Shown here: positions 16,438 through 24,860 of the stretch, piece after piece
Numbering within the stretch: position 1 is the first letter of the stretch
Layout: every line of letters begins with the position of its first letter
Assembly: GCA_900764105.1 (NCBI GenBank)
Contig: CAAFMS010000007.1
Location: 62,001 to 126,000, forward strand
Direction of reading: 5' to 3'
DNA from: Clostridia bacterium
GTDB taxonomy: Bacteria; Bacillota; Clostridia; Christensenellales; Borkfalkiaceae
Length of the DNA stretch: 64,000 bases
Made by a program: the position numbers and the translations under genes
Notes under the pieces: model-generated
What the model was told of the DNA's origin: nothing
Seen by the model: only the letters and a program-made list of their open reading frames with translations
Database searches by the model: none

Positions 16438-17361
16438 TCAGGAAATGTGTTTTCTTTTCGATTCGCACAATTTCGTTATAAATTGTCTGTCGAGGTGAGT
16501 AAATTTGTAGCCTTTTTTATAAATAAGCACGTCTTTATAAACCTTTTTGTTTTCGGGACATTTTTTAAGGACTATGCCGTATTTTTCGAGAAGCGATTCG
16601 GGCGGTGGGGAGACCCACATAAAAGTCTGAGGATTTACCGACAGCAACTCGAACTGGCTCGCCCTTTCGAATACGAATATTCTCCTTTCGATATTGTCCG
16701 AAAGTTCTTCCTTTACGACCTTAGAGAGGGGCATAGAGGGGACGAACGGGTCGGCGTGAGCGATTTCTATATATCCTTTGAGGTCGGAAAAAGCGATGTT
16801 TTCCTTTTTCGCAAGAGGACTGTTCTCACTCATTATGAGCGAGTAGGAAAACTCGGTCACCAATTCGTACTGAAAGCCTTTTTCTTCGAGCATAGCCTTG
16901 AAATACCTGTCGTAGTCCGCGGCGTATCGTATAATGCCGAGTTTGTACTCGTGATTTAACATATTGTTAATCGTTCGTTGAGAGTTTGTTTCCTTGTAGA
17001 AAATCTCGGCGGGTTCGTTCGAAAGCGTTTTTGAAAACTCGGCGAACGCCTCGGAAATATAACACGCTCTCGGTACGGAAATAGAAAACTTCTGTTTTTT
17101 CGGCGCGCCTTCTTTGTAAAATTTTTCAACGTCGTCTATCTGCTTCAGTATTTCTTTGCCGTAGTTTAAAAATTCTTCGCCCTGCGGGGTCAGAATCATA
17201 CCGTTTTTCGTTCTTTCGAAAATTTGTATTCCGAGGTCGGCTTCGAGTTCTTTTATAGAACGACTTAAATTCGGAGTAGCGATAAGCAAAGTCTCCGAAG
17301 CCTTGCCCATAGAACCGCATTTGGCGACCTCGATCGCGTATTTTAAATGTAAAAGATTCAA
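16438..17361 (-). CDS. LysR-family transcriptional regulator
   Basis: A 307-residue LysR regulator: a winged HTH at residues 1-65 (MGKASETLLIATPNLSRSIKELEADLGIQIFERTKNG) and a periplasmic-binding-like effector domain. The start is a TTG at 17361, where the family consensus MNLxHLKYAIEVAK begins; no in-frame ATG fits. It reads in the same direction as, and directly upstream of, adhE, with a dyad and a weak -35 between them. It may therefore activate the adhE operon, although control of its own AT-rich upstream region is equally possible. Confidence 0.85.
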   Translation of the reverse strand: MNLLHLKYAIEVAKCGSMGKASETLLIATPNLSRSIKELEADLGIQIFERTKNGMILTPQGEEFLNYGKEILKQIDDVEKFYKEGAPKKQKFSISVPRACYISEAFAEFSKTLSNEPAEIFYKETNSQRTINNMLNHEYKLGIIRYAADYDRYFKAMLEEKGFQYELVTEFSYSLIMSENSPLAKKENIAFSDLKGYIEIAHADPFVPSMPLSKVVKEELSDNIERRIFVFERASQFELLSVNPQTFMWVSPPPESLLEKYGIVLKKCPENKKVYKDVLIYKKGYKFTHLDRQFITKLCESKRKHIS

Positions 17362-17382
17362 GTTTTAACACCGCTGTATATT

Positions 17383-17411
17383 AGTATAATAATATTATAT
17401 CATAATATCAA
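17383..17411 (-). promoter_or_regulatory. promoter of lysR
   Basis: On the minus strand, -35 TTGATA (17406-17411), a 17-base spacer and -10 TATACT (17383-17388), inside an AT-rich palindromic stretch that could also hold the LysR site. Confidence 0.6.
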
Positions 17412-17463
17412 AATAAAATCAACCGCTAAAAACGCCTATTTTTCAACAAATATTATCAAAATA

Positions 17464-17493
17464 TTCGGTTAAAAAAATGTTATCATCGAATAC
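17464..17493 (+). promoter_or_regulatory. possible SigH promoter of the spoIIA operon
   Basis: TTCGGTTAA (17464-17472) and ATCGAATAC (17485-17493), 12 bases apart, resemble the SigH -35 (RNAGGAWWW) and -10 (RNNGAATWW) elements. spoIIA is SigH-dependent in Bacillus. The -35 has two mismatches, so this is tentative. Confidence 0.4.
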
Positions 17494-17505
17494 GTGAGGT
17501 GAACT

Positions 17506-17814
17506 ATGGAAATTAAATTCGCTTCGTCAAAAGGTTCGCTATACATTTACCTTCACGGCGAACTCGACGAATACAACGCAAAAACGGCGAAAACCGAAAT
17601 AGAAAACGCAATAGCGTCCTCCGGAAATCTAAAAAGGGTGATATTTAACTTCGCAAATACTTCTTTTATGGATAGTACGGGGATAGGCGTACTTCTCGGC
17701 AGGTATAAGATGCTGAAAAAAATAGGCGTTCCGATTTACATACAAAATCCGAGCGTAAGCATAAACAAAATACTTCAAATATCGGGTATTTACGAGATAA
17801 TGCCTAAAATCTGA
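17506..17814 (+). CDS. spoIIAA: anti-sigma F factor antagonist SpoIIAA
   Basis: A 102-residue STAS-domain protein. The phosphorylated serine is Ser57 in MDSTGIGVLLGRYK, with the partner Asp56. In the forespore the SpoIIE phosphatase dephosphorylates SpoIIAA, which then takes SpoIIAB off SigF. GAGGTG lies just before the ATG. It opens the three-gene spoIIAA-AB-AC operon. dacF, which precedes this operon in Bacillus, lies 13 kb away here and on the other strand. Confidence 0.93.
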   Translation: MEIKFASSKGSLYIYLHGELDEYNAKTAKTEIENAIASSGNLKRVIFNFANTSFMDSTGIGVLLGRYKMLKKIGVPIYIQNPSVSINKILQISGIYEIMPKI

Positions 17815-17834
17815 TTCGGGGTGATAATTAAAAT

Positions 17835-18260
17835 ATGAAAAATAGAATGTGTTTAAAATTTGATTCGGTATCCGAAAACGAGGGATTCGCAAGAAACGTA
17901 ATCGCTTCGTTTTTACTTCCTTTAAACCCGAATATAGGCGAACTTTCGGATATTAAAACCGCCGTTTCGGAAGCGGTGACTAACGCCATCGTCCACGGTT
18001 ATCCCGACAGCGTGGGAGAAGTCTCGATGATAGCGGAAATCGACGAAGAAACCGTACATATCGTCATTTCGGACAACGGGGTAGGGATTGAAAATCTCGA
18101 AGAGGCGTTAGAGCCTTTCTTTACGACAAAGCCCGACGACGAGCGTTCGGGAATGGGTTTTACGATAATAAAGACTTTTATGGACGAGGTAAAAGTAATA
18201 TCGAAACTCAACGTAGGCACGGTCGTCGATATGGTGAAGCGTATTGCTCCGACGAAATGA
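17835..18260 (+). CDS. spoIIAB: anti-sigma F factor / SpoIIAA kinase SpoIIAB
   Basis: A 141-residue GHKL ATPase: N-box EAVTNAIVHGY (Glu46, Asn50), G1 box DNGVGI (Asp80) and G2 box SGMGF. It holds SigF inactive and phosphorylates SpoIIAA on serine. It starts 20 bases after spoIIAA behind GGGGTG. The length is close to the Bacillus protein (146). All ATP-lid elements are present. Confidence 0.93.
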   Translation: MKNRMCLKFDSVSENEGFARNVIASFLLPLNPNIGELSDIKTAVSEAVTNAIVHGYPDSVGEVSMIAEIDEETVHIVISDNGVGIENLEEALEPFFTTKPDDERSGMGFTIIKTFMDEVKVISKLNVGTVVDMVKRIAPTK

Positions 18261-18278
18261 CTGAAAGGGAGTTTTTAA

Positions 18279-19001
18279 ATGCTCGGAACGGAACAGACGT
18301 TGTTTTACTTACGAAAAGCCAAAGAGGGCGATAAAAAAGCGAAGGAAATACTTCTCGAAAACAACACTCTGCTCATAAAGAGCATCATAAGAAGGTATAA
18401 AAACAAAGGCGTCGAATACGACGATTTATACCAACTCGGCTGTGTCGGGTTTTTAAAGGCGATAAAGAATTTCGACGAGAAGTTCGGAGTCGTTTTTTCG
18501 ACCTACGCCGTGCCTATGATACTCGGAGAGGTCAAACGGTTTTTAAGAGACGACGGAACTATCAAGGTGTCAAGAATGATAAAGTCTCAGGCTATGAAAA
18601 TCAACCGTTTCGTCGAGGAATATTCGGGTAAAACCGGCGAAACGCCGACGGTTGAGGAAATATCCGCCGCGCTTTCAATCGAGCGCGAGGACGTCGTTTT
18701 AGCCCTCGACAGTTCCAAAATGCCGCTGTCTTTATACGACGCTCAGGACGAAGAAAAGAGCGATAAGAAATCCGAACTCATAGACAGGATACCGTCCGAC
18801 GAACGCGAGGACGATATGGTCGATAAAATACTTTTGAAGAGTATGATAGAAAAACTGCCTCCGAGAGAAAAAAAGATTATAATAATGCGATATTATCGAG
18901 ACAATACGCAAACCGAAATCGCCGAGGCGTTGGGGGTTTCGCAGGTTCAGATTTCGAGAATAGAGAACAAAATTATCGAAACGTTCAAGAAACAAATATG
19001 A
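18279..19001 (+). CDS. sigF: forespore RNA polymerase sigma factor SigF (SpoIIAC)
   Basis: A 240-residue sigma-70 group 3 factor. Region 2 (YDDLYQLGCVGFLKAIKNFD, FSTYAVPMILGEVKRFLRDDG) and region 4 (EIAEALGVSQVQISRIENKI) are both intact. It is the first compartment-specific sigma factor, active in the forespore once SpoIIAB is displaced. The start is 18 bases after spoIIAB with AAAGGGAG upstream. Candidate SigF/SigG promoters recur elsewhere in this window (near 31.9, 33.7, 47.8 and 59.3 kb). Confidence 0.94.
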   Translation: MLGTEQTLFYLRKAKEGDKKAKEILLENNTLLIKSIIRRYKNKGVEYDDLYQLGCVGFLKAIKNFDEKFGVVFSTYAVPMILGEVKRFLRDDGTIKVSRMIKSQAMKINRFVEEYSGKTGETPTVEEISAALSIEREDVVLALDSSKMPLSLYDAQDEEKSDKKSELIDRIPSDEREDDMVDKILLKSMIEKLPPREKKIIIMRYYRDNTQTEIAEALGVSQVQISRIENKIIETFKKQI

Positions 19002-19006
19002 TTTTC

Positions 19007-19035
19007 TTGACAAAAACATCCGCCGTAAATATAAT
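19007..19035 (+). promoter_or_regulatory. SigA promoter of trmB, only 6 nt before the ATG
   Basis: Perfect TTGACA (19007-19012), a 17-base spacer and perfect TATAAT (19030-19035). The ATG begins at 19042, where transcription itself should start, so a leaderless mRNA is predicted. Confidence 0.85.
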
Positions 19036-19041
19036 TTTCTT

Positions 19042-19719
19042 ATGCGAATGAGAAGAAAGAGCCGATTAGACGAAAGAGTGAATACAGCCGCTTGCGGTAA
19101 GTTTTTGCTTATCGTAGAAGGCAGAGAATTTTACGATAAACCCGAAAACGAGAGACGTTGCGTGTTCGATTTAAAAAAGGTTTTCGGTAACGACAATCCG
19201 ATAAGACTTGAAATAGGTTGCGGGAAGGGCGGTTTCGCGTTTGAAATCGCAAAGCGTTATCCCGAGATAAATTTTATAGCGGTCGAAAAAATAAGCAACG
19301 TGATTATAGAAGCGTGCGAAAAAGCGGGCGAGGAAAAACCCGAAAATCTGCGTTTTATGAATTGTTGCGCCGAAAATCTGCCGTATTATATTCCCGAACA
19401 CTCGATAGAGAAGATATATCTGAATTTTTCGTGTCCGTATCCGAAATACACTTACCGAAACAGAAGACTTACTTATTATCGCTATCTCGAAACGTATAAA
19501 AGACTCCTTACTATGAACGGCGAAATCGAAATCAAGACGGACAACAGGAATTTTTTTGAGTTTTCTTTGCAATCGTTCAGCGAAAACGGCTATCTCCTGA
19601 AAGATATTTCGCTCGACTTACATTCGGACGATTTAAAGGATAACATTGAAACCGAGTACGAAAAAATGTTCGTATCGCAAGGTAAAATCATCTACAAGGC
19701 TACCGCCTATTTGAAATAA
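19042..19719 (+). CDS. trmB: tRNA (guanine-N7)-methyltransferase TrmB
   Basis: A 225-residue class I methyltransferase with the SAM-binding EIGCGKGG at 57-64 and the TrmB signature region NFSCPYPKYTYRNRRLT at 128-144. The enzyme methylates G46 of many tRNAs. The usual signature is SDPWPK followed by RHxKRRL. Here the conserved Asp is Cys131, Trp is Tyr133 and the His is Tyr, although the basic residues and RRLT remain. No Shine-Dalgarno is present, and the promoter -10 lies six bases before the ATG. A second in-frame ATG at 19048 also lacks one. A terminator follows. Confidence 0.88.
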   Translation: MRMRRKSRLDERVNTAACGKFLLIVEGREFYDKPENERRCVFDLKKVFGNDNPIRLEIGCGKGGFAFEIAKRYPEINFIAVEKISNVIIEACEKAGEEKPENLRFMNCCAENLPYYIPEHSIEKIYLNFSCPYPKYTYRNRRLTYYRYLETYKRLLTMNGEIEIKTDNRNFFEFSLQSFSENGYLLKDISLDLHSDDLKDNIETEYEKMFVSQGKIIYKATAYLK

Positions 19720-19736
19720 TCGATAATTTTCGACTT

Positions 19737-19763
19737 AAACCCCGATTTTCGTCGGGGTTTTTT
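19737..19763 (+). terminator. terminator of trmB
   Basis: Stem AAACCCCGA with TCGGGGTTT, a six-base loop and a T run. Confidence 0.9.
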
Positions 19764-19806
19764 CGTTCTGTAAAAAAGATTCCGTCATAAAGTAATTATA
19801 GAAATT

Positions 19807-20655
19807 ATGTTGGATTTTTTAAGCGAAACCGACCGAGAGATTATCGCAAAGCAAAACGCAAGCCTCGAAGAGGTCAGAATTCGCCTCGGTCAAAAGGCGA
19901 AAGCGGTTTTTTCCGCAAAGGGAAAGAGATACGTCGTTTCTCTCGAAAATATCTACGACGGTAACGCAATAGAGGAAATCGTATATAAACTGTGCGACTA
20001 TTCGCCGTTTTGCAAGGAAGAAAGTATCAGGCAATGTTTCGTCACCTCGAAAAGCGGCGAAAGGGCAGGTATATGCGGAACGATTGTTTACGACGGCGAA
20101 AAAGTAGTAACCGTCAAGGACGTCACCTCGCTTTGTCTGCGATTCCCGAATGAAGTCATAGGTCTTGCCGAAGGGTTTGCCGAAAGATACCTTAACGGCG
20201 TCGAATCTTGTCTTGTCATATCGCCGCCGTTCGGAGGTAAAACGACTTTCCTCAGAGATCTCGGAAGGATATATTCGGATAAATACGATAAAAACGTTTT
20301 GTATATCGACGAAAGGGAGGAGTTTTCGGGAAACGGAAAATTTTATCTCGGCAAAAATGCCGACGTCTTAAAAAACTCGTCTAAAGAATACGGATTTAAA
20401 AACGGCGTAAGAACGCTCAACCCAGACGTTATCGTCTGCGACGAACTGATGAACGAAGAGGATTTATCCGCTGTCGCTTACGCTTCGGCGTCGGGAGTGA
20501 AAACTATTTCTTCGGCTCATTCCGACAACCTGAAAAACCTCTTAAAAAAACCGTATTTTAAAGAGATTTTTAAACTTTTTACGTTTCAGAAATACATTGA
20601 ATTATCCTATGGAAAAATATTGAACGTTTACGACGAAGAGGGGCGAAAATGCTAA
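19807..20655 (+). CDS. spoIIIAA: stage III sporulation protein AA (ATPase)
   Basis: A 282-residue cytoplasmic ATPase of the secretion-ATPase class. The P-loop reads SPPFGGKTTFLRDL (139-152) instead of the usual GPPGSGKTT, and a Walker B-like VLYIDEREEF follows. In the mother cell it drives the SpoIIIA-SpoIIQ channel that feeds the forespore. No Shine-Dalgarno is seen before the ATG, and the gap back to the trmB terminator is only 43 bases. CATAAAGT at 19786-19793 resembles a SigE -10, but no good -35 pairs with it. It overlaps spoIIIAB by seven bases. Confidence 0.92.
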   Translation: MLDFLSETDREIIAKQNASLEEVRIRLGQKAKAVFSAKGKRYVVSLENIYDGNAIEEIVYKLCDYSPFCKEESIRQCFVTSKSGERAGICGTIVYDGEKVVTVKDVTSLCLRFPNEVIGLAEGFAERYLNGVESCLVISPPFGGKTTFLRDLGRIYSDKYDKNVLYIDEREEFSGNGKFYLGKNADVLKNSSKEYGFKNGVRTLNPDVIVCDELMNEEDLSAVAYASASGVKTISSAHSDNLKNLLKKPYFKEIFKLFTFQKYIELSYGKILNVYDEEGRKC

Positions 20656-21110
20656 AAATAATAATCGGATTTTTAATAGTTGCGGCGTGTACGATTATCG
20701 GGGCGAATTACTCGGATATTCAAAAAAAGAAAGAAGAGTTTTTCTTTTATCTCGGCGATTTCAACGCAAGGCTGATTATGAATCTCTCGTACAAAAAAGA
20801 GAATGTAAAAAGAATACTCGAAGAGGAAAAATATGCGTTGTTCAAGAATATATACGAAAAAGGTCAGAGCGGACGAACGGAAAACGTTTTCCCGAATTAT
20901 TTAAACGACGAGCAGAAGAAAATCGTCTCGGAGTATTTTTTAAACGTGGGAAAAGGGGCGACGAAAGCAGAGGAAGATTTTTTAGAATATCAGGGCAAAA
21001 TCATATCCGAACAACTCGAAATATGTAAGTCTGAAAGAGCAAAAAATAAAAATATAGGAGAAAAACTCGGTTTCGGCGTCGGACTCGCAGTTTTTATACT
21101 TATCTTGTAA
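20649..21110 (+). CDS. spoIIIAB: stage III sporulation protein AB
   Basis: A 153-residue protein with one membrane helix at each end and a helical, charged middle. This is the layout of SpoIIIAB, a GspF-like assembly component of the SpoIIIA feeding-tube complex. It overlaps spoIIIAA and touches spoIIIAC (TAATG). Identity rests on length, topology and its fixed place between AA and AC. Confidence 0.87.
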   Translation: MLKIIIGFLIVAACTIIGANYSDIQKKKEEFFFYLGDFNARLIMNLSYKKENVKRILEEEKYALFKNIYEKGQSGRTENVFPNYLNDEQKKIVSEYFLNVGKGATKAEEDFLEYQGKIISEQLEICKSERAKNKNIGEKLGFGVGLAVFILIL

Positions 21111-21307
21111 TGGGAATAGAAATAGTATTCAAGTTAGCGGCAATAGGTATTTTAATAACGGTAATATGTCAGATTTTAAAGAAATCGGGCAACGACGATA
21201 TAGCGACTTTGGTCGCTTTGGCAGGGCTTATAATCGCTTTAACGCTCGTAATCGGTATGATTAGCGAACTTTTCACTTCTATAAAGGATATTTTCGACTT
21301 ATACTGA
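21110..21307 (+). CDS. spoIIIAC: stage III sporulation protein AC
   Basis: A 65-residue protein of two hydrophobic helices, as expected for SpoIIIAC (about 68 residues). Its ATG overlaps the spoIIIAB stop. Together with AD it forms the small membrane part of the SpoIIIA complex. Confidence 0.9.
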   Translation: MGIEIVFKLAAIGILITVICQILKKSGNDDIATLVALAGLIIALTLVIGMISELFTSIKDIFDLY

Positions 21308-21308
21308 T

Positions 21309-21695
21309 ATGGACGGGCTATATAAAATTATAGCGGTCGGTTTAATCTCCGCTTTGATAATTATCTGCCTTAAAAGCGCAAACTCGGAACTCGCGGCGCC
21401 CGTCTCGATAGCGAGCGGACTCTTAATTCTTCTGATGACCGTTTCATACGTCAAAGAGTTTGTGTCATTCTTCGGAGATATGGCAAACGTTGCGGGGCTT
21501 GACGACGGTATATATAAAATCGTTCTTAAAGTTCTTGCCATATCGTACCTTTCCGAGTTTGCGAGCGGAGCGGTCGAGGATCTCGGACAAAAGAATTTAT
21601 CCGAGAAAATACAGTTCGCGAGCAAGACGATAATGATTGTACTCGCTATGCCTCTTTTAAAAAATCTCATTGAAAAAGTGGTAGCGTTGCTATGA
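21309..21695 (+). CDS. spoIIIAD: stage III sporulation protein AD
   Basis: A 128-residue multi-helix membrane protein whose first half repeats the SpoIIIAC pattern, with the typical YKIVLKVLAISYLSEFASGAVEDLGQ segment later. It starts two bases after spoIIIAC and overlaps spoIIIAE by four bases. Confidence 0.9.
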   Translation: MDGLYKIIAVGLISALIIICLKSANSELAAPVSIASGLLILLMTVSYVKEFVSFFGDMANVAGLDDGIYKIVLKVLAISYLSEFASGAVEDLGQKNLSEKIQFASKTIMIVLAMPLLKNLIEKVVALL

Positions 21696-22858
21696 AAAAG
21701 AAAATCGTAATATTTTTTATATTTACTTTATTTATCGCATTTTTTACAACAAATTACGCAACGGCGAACGCGGCTGAGAACAATAAAAAGCCGGAAAATG
21801 AAGTAAACGATTTAATAGACGAAATAGACTTTTCGGGGCTTGACGATTACATAGACGAAACGCTTCCGTTCTTTGCGAAAAGAGGAAGCGTAGCCGATTA
21901 TTTAAAATCGATTGTAAACGGAGATGCGAGCGATTTCAACTCCCTTACCGAGTATGCGATTTCTCTTTTCGCAGGTAATTTCAGAGATAGGCTTCCGACT
22001 TTTATTTCTCTTTTCGTTCTGCTGATATTCGGAGGAATTGTAGAAATAGTTCGCCCTGATAACGCGAGCGACGCAGGCGAAATAGCGAAATTCGCCATTT
22101 TTCTTACCTGTTCGTGCATTGTTTCGGTAATTGTCATAGGGACTTTGCAAAAGGCGAGCGAAGTCATTCGGGATATGGCGAAAATAATAGAGGGGGCGTA
22201 CCCGATACTTCTCACGCTATCCGTTTCGGCGGGCGCGGAGCAGTCGGCTGCGCTTATAAGTCCGACGACGTTGTTCGTATCGGAGGCAGCCATATCCGCG
22301 GTTACAAGCATAGTATTTCCGTGTCTCTCTTTAATGCTTGTCACAGCGATTGCCTCCAACTTGAACAATTCCGTAAAATTCAAGAATTTATTTGGTTTTT
22401 TGTCAAGTTTTCTGAAATGGGGAATTGGTCTTTTCGCAACTTTTTTCTCGATATTTCTCGCGGTAAAAAGTTCGACTGCCGTAACGCTCGACGGAATATC
22501 TTACAAGACGGCGAAGTACGCTTTGGGGACAAGCGTTCCGCTGGTCGGAGGAATGGTAAGAGACGGTTTGGATATGCTCGTGTCGTCCGCGGTCACGATA
22601 AAAAACGCGCTCGGCGCTCTGACGCTCGCGATGGTTTTTTCGGTCGCTATAATACCCGTTATAGAAATTGCCGCCGTCTCACTTTGTCTTAAATTCGTGG
22701 CGGCAGTCACCGAACCTTTTTCAGACGGCAGGGCGGTCGACTTTATCGCATCGGCGATAGCGATACTGAATTTCGCGATAGCAGCGATAATAGTAGTGGC
22801 GTTTTTATACGTTTCTACGACGGTTGCAATCATTAACAGCACGAGGTTTGTGGTATAA
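21692..22858 (+). CDS. spoIIIAE: stage III sporulation protein AE
   Basis: A 388-residue protein with an N-terminal signal, an acidic external stretch and about seven membrane helices, matching SpoIIIAE in length and topology. The central GAYPILLTLSVSAGAEQSAALISPTTLF segment is characteristic. It is the largest membrane subunit of the SpoIIIA complex. It overlaps its neighbours on both sides (ATGA with AD, TAATGA with AF), so translation is coupled. Confidence 0.92.
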   Translation: MKKKIVIFFIFTLFIAFFTTNYATANAAENNKKPENEVNDLIDEIDFSGLDDYIDETLPFFAKRGSVADYLKSIVNGDASDFNSLTEYAISLFAGNFRDRLPTFISLFVLLIFGGIVEIVRPDNASDAGEIAKFAIFLTCSCIVSVIVIGTLQKASEVIRDMAKIIEGAYPILLTLSVSAGAEQSAALISPTTLFVSEAAISAVTSIVFPCLSLMLVTAIASNLNNSVKFKNLFGFLSSFLKWGIGLFATFFSIFLAVKSSTAVTLDGISYKTAKYALGTSVPLVGGMVRDGLDMLVSSAVTIKNALGALTLAMVFSVAIIPVIEIAAVSLCLKFVAAVTEPFSDGRAVDFIASAIAILNFAIAAIIVVAFLYVSTTVAIINSTRFVV

Positions 22859-23322
22859 TGAAAGAATACGTTTTATTCGCTTTTTTGTCGGTGGCGTTGT
22901 TCACCCTCGTAAAGATATTCCTTCCGAAAGGAAAAATCAATTCGGCGGCAACCTTCGTTATATCCGCGGCAATGTTCTTATGTCTGTTAAAACCCGTACT
23001 CGCCTTATTTTCTTCCGAAATAACGAAAAAACCTTTCGATAAAAGCGCGAAATTTTCCGAAGCGACCGAGATTACGAACTACTTAGGCAGCAAGGCGGAA
23101 GAGTATTACGAAAAAGCCTATTACGAAGCGTTAAAGCGGGATAATCTGATATGCGAAAAGGTAAATGTCGAAATTTGCGATAATGAAATTAAAAAAATTG
23201 AAATTTATTTGAGCAATTTGGTAATTGCGGAAGATAGCGAGCATATAAATATTAACGTAATTGCCGATTACGTCGCAGACCTTATCGGAGAGGAAAGGGA
23301 AATCGTAAGCGTATATGGTTAA
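22858..23322 (+). CDS. spoIIIAF: stage III sporulation protein AF
   Basis: A 154-residue protein with two N-terminal membrane helices and a soluble C-terminal domain with a ring-building-motif-like pattern. Its size and place between AE and AG identify it. The ATG overlaps the AE stop and the 3' end overlaps AG by eight bases. Confidence 0.88.
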   Translation: MKEYVLFAFLSVALFTLVKIFLPKGKINSAATFVISAAMFLCLLKPVLALFSSEITKKPFDKSAKFSEATEITNYLGSKAEEYYEKAYYEALKRDNLICEKVNVEICDNEIKKIEIYLSNLVIAEDSEHININVIADYVADLIGEEREIVSVYG

Positions 23323-23788
23323 AAATTTTTTAAAGACAATCAAGAAACAATACGTCATTGCGATAATACTTTTCGCGGCGGTACTCGTAATCGCGTTCGT
23401 GTCGTTCGGAACGAATAAAACTTCCGAAGCGTCGCAGACCGACACCGAAAAATACGTTTCCGTAACTGAAAAGAGGTTAGAGGACGCGTTGATAAAAATC
23501 GACGGAGTAAAACGGGTCAAAGCGGTTATTTCGGTGAACGGGGCAATCGAACAGGTTTATCAGACCGACGAAAAAAGCGTTACCGAAAACGGGAAAACTA
23601 CGGTTACTACTTCCACGGTGTTCTCGGGCGGAAAGCCGATTTTAATCGGCGTAAAATATCCCGAAATCACGGGAGTTCTCGTCGTCTGCAAGGGCGCGGA
23701 CGATATAGGAGTAAGCATGGACGTACTGAATGCCGTAAGAACGATTTTAAACGTTTCTTGCGATAAAGTACGAATAATATCACAATAA
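23315..23788 (+). CDS. spoIIIAG: stage III sporulation protein AG
   Basis: A 157-residue protein with one N-terminal membrane helix (residues 13-32) and a ring-building-motif domain (EKRLEDALIKIDGVKRVKAVISV). In Bacillus SpoIIIAG assembles a large ring in the intermembrane space. It has about 70 residues fewer than the Bacillus protein, as is common in Clostridia. Confidence 0.9.
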   Translation: MVKNFLKTIKKQYVIAIILFAAVLVIAFVSFGTNKTSEASQTDTEKYVSVTEKRLEDALIKIDGVKRVKAVISVNGAIEQVYQTDEKSVTENGKTTVTTSTVFSGGKPILIGVKYPEITGVLVVCKGADDIGVSMDVLNAVRTILNVSCDKVRIISQ

Positions 23789-23819
23789 AAAATTTTAAAA
23801 ATAAAAGGAGATAAACACT

Positions 23820-24296
23820 ATGTCAAAAAAGAAAAAGATCGTCATTTTAACCTGTATGATTGCGCTCCTTATAACGACCGCAGTCCTCAACTTCGTTTTC
23901 GCTTCGTCTCTTAACGCGAACAATAACGACGCAACGCCTACGGCGAGTTACTTCACCGAAGTGAAGACAACGAGAAACACTTCGAGAAACAAACAACTCG
24001 CTCAGATAGACGAAGTTATCGCGACGGCAAGCGAGAACGACGACGCCAAGAAAGAAGCGCTCGCAATGAAACTCAAACTTTCCGAAATTATGGAACAGGA
24101 AAATCTGCTTGAAAATCTCATAAAATCGAAGGGCTATACAGAGGTCGCCGTCACCATAGGCATGAGTTCGGACAACGTGAGCGTTATCGTAAAAGACGCC
24201 GATTTCGATCAGGACGACGCGATTTTGATTTACACGATTTGCGCGAACGAGGTCAACGCCGCTCCCGACAACGTTTATATACAGGCAATCTCGTAA
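23820..24296 (+). CDS. spoIIIAH: stage III sporulation protein AH
   Basis: A 158-residue protein with one N-terminal helix and an external YscJ/FliF-like domain that would dock onto SpoIIQ from the forespore side. A strong AAAGGAG precedes the ATG. It ends the spoIIIA operon, and the next gene has its own promoter. Confidence 0.9.
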   Translation: MSKKKKIVILTCMIALLITTAVLNFVFASSLNANNNDATPTASYFTEVKTTRNTSRNKQLAQIDEVIATASENDDAKKEALAMKLKLSEIMEQENLLENLIKSKGYTEVAVTIGMSSDNVSVIVKDADFDQDDAILIYTICANEVNAAPDNVYIQAIS

Positions 24297-24333
24297 AAAA
24301 GGTAGTTTTAAGGCGGTTTTCGGATATTAAAAC

Positions 24334-24362
24334 TTGACAGCGAACGTTTTTGATGTTATAAT
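24334..24362 (+). promoter_or_regulatory. SigA promoter of the Asp23/Gls24 gene
   Basis: Perfect TTGACA (24334-24339), a 17-base spacer and perfect TATAAT (24357-24362). Confidence 0.88.
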
Positions 24363-24403
24363 ACGTTTACATAGTAGTAATATCAATATGCGCGAGGTGT
24401 AAA

Positions 24404-24754
24404 ATGTCCGATTTGAAGAACAGCACGGGCGAAAGAAAAGGTAAAGTCGTTTACAATATAGGCATAGTTAAGGGTATTGTACGGCTTGCGGTAGAAGACG
24501 TTTCCGGCGTGGCGATAAGAAGCAGAAAGAAATCGCCGAAAAACAACGACGGAATAAAGGTGGATTTTTCAAACGGTCAGATCAACGTTTCCGTTGCCGT
24601 CGACGTGTACTACGGTTACAGCATATCCGACGTCGCTTACGATATTCAGCGGAATATAAAGCATAGCGTAGAATCTATGTCGAAGTACAAAATCGGAAAC
24701 ATAGACGTCAAGGTGAACGGGGTAATTTTCCCCGACGAACAGTCGATAGACTAA
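24404..24754 (+). CDS. Asp23/Gls24 family envelope stress protein (YqhY-like)
   Basis: A 116-residue Asp23/Gls24-domain protein. In Bacillus the homologue yqhY sits ahead of nusB beside the accB-accC genes, and the same link to nusB is kept here. The domain attaches to the membrane or senses envelope state in other species; its role here is not readable. GCGAGGTG precedes the ATG. Confidence 0.87.
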   Translation: MSDLKNSTGERKGKVVYNIGIVKGIVRLAVEDVSGVAIRSRKKSPKNNDGIKVDFSNGQINVSVAVDVYYGYSISDVAYDIQRNIKHSVESMSKYKIGNIDVKVNGVIFPDEQSID

Positions 24755-24795
24755 AAGCCGTCCGTAATCGGTTTGTCCCGTTTACAGGCGGTTAT

Positions 24796-24837
24796 GCAAA
24801 CTGCAATAGTTATTTATGGCTATTGCGGTTTGTTTTA
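24796..24837 (+). terminator. terminator between Asp23/Gls24 gene and nusB
   Basis: Twelve-base-pair stem AAACTGCAATAG with CTATTGCGGTTT, then a T-rich tail. It may be partial, since no new promoter is evident before nusB. Confidence 0.7.
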
Positions 24838-24860
24838 TTATTTTACGAAGAGGATACATT

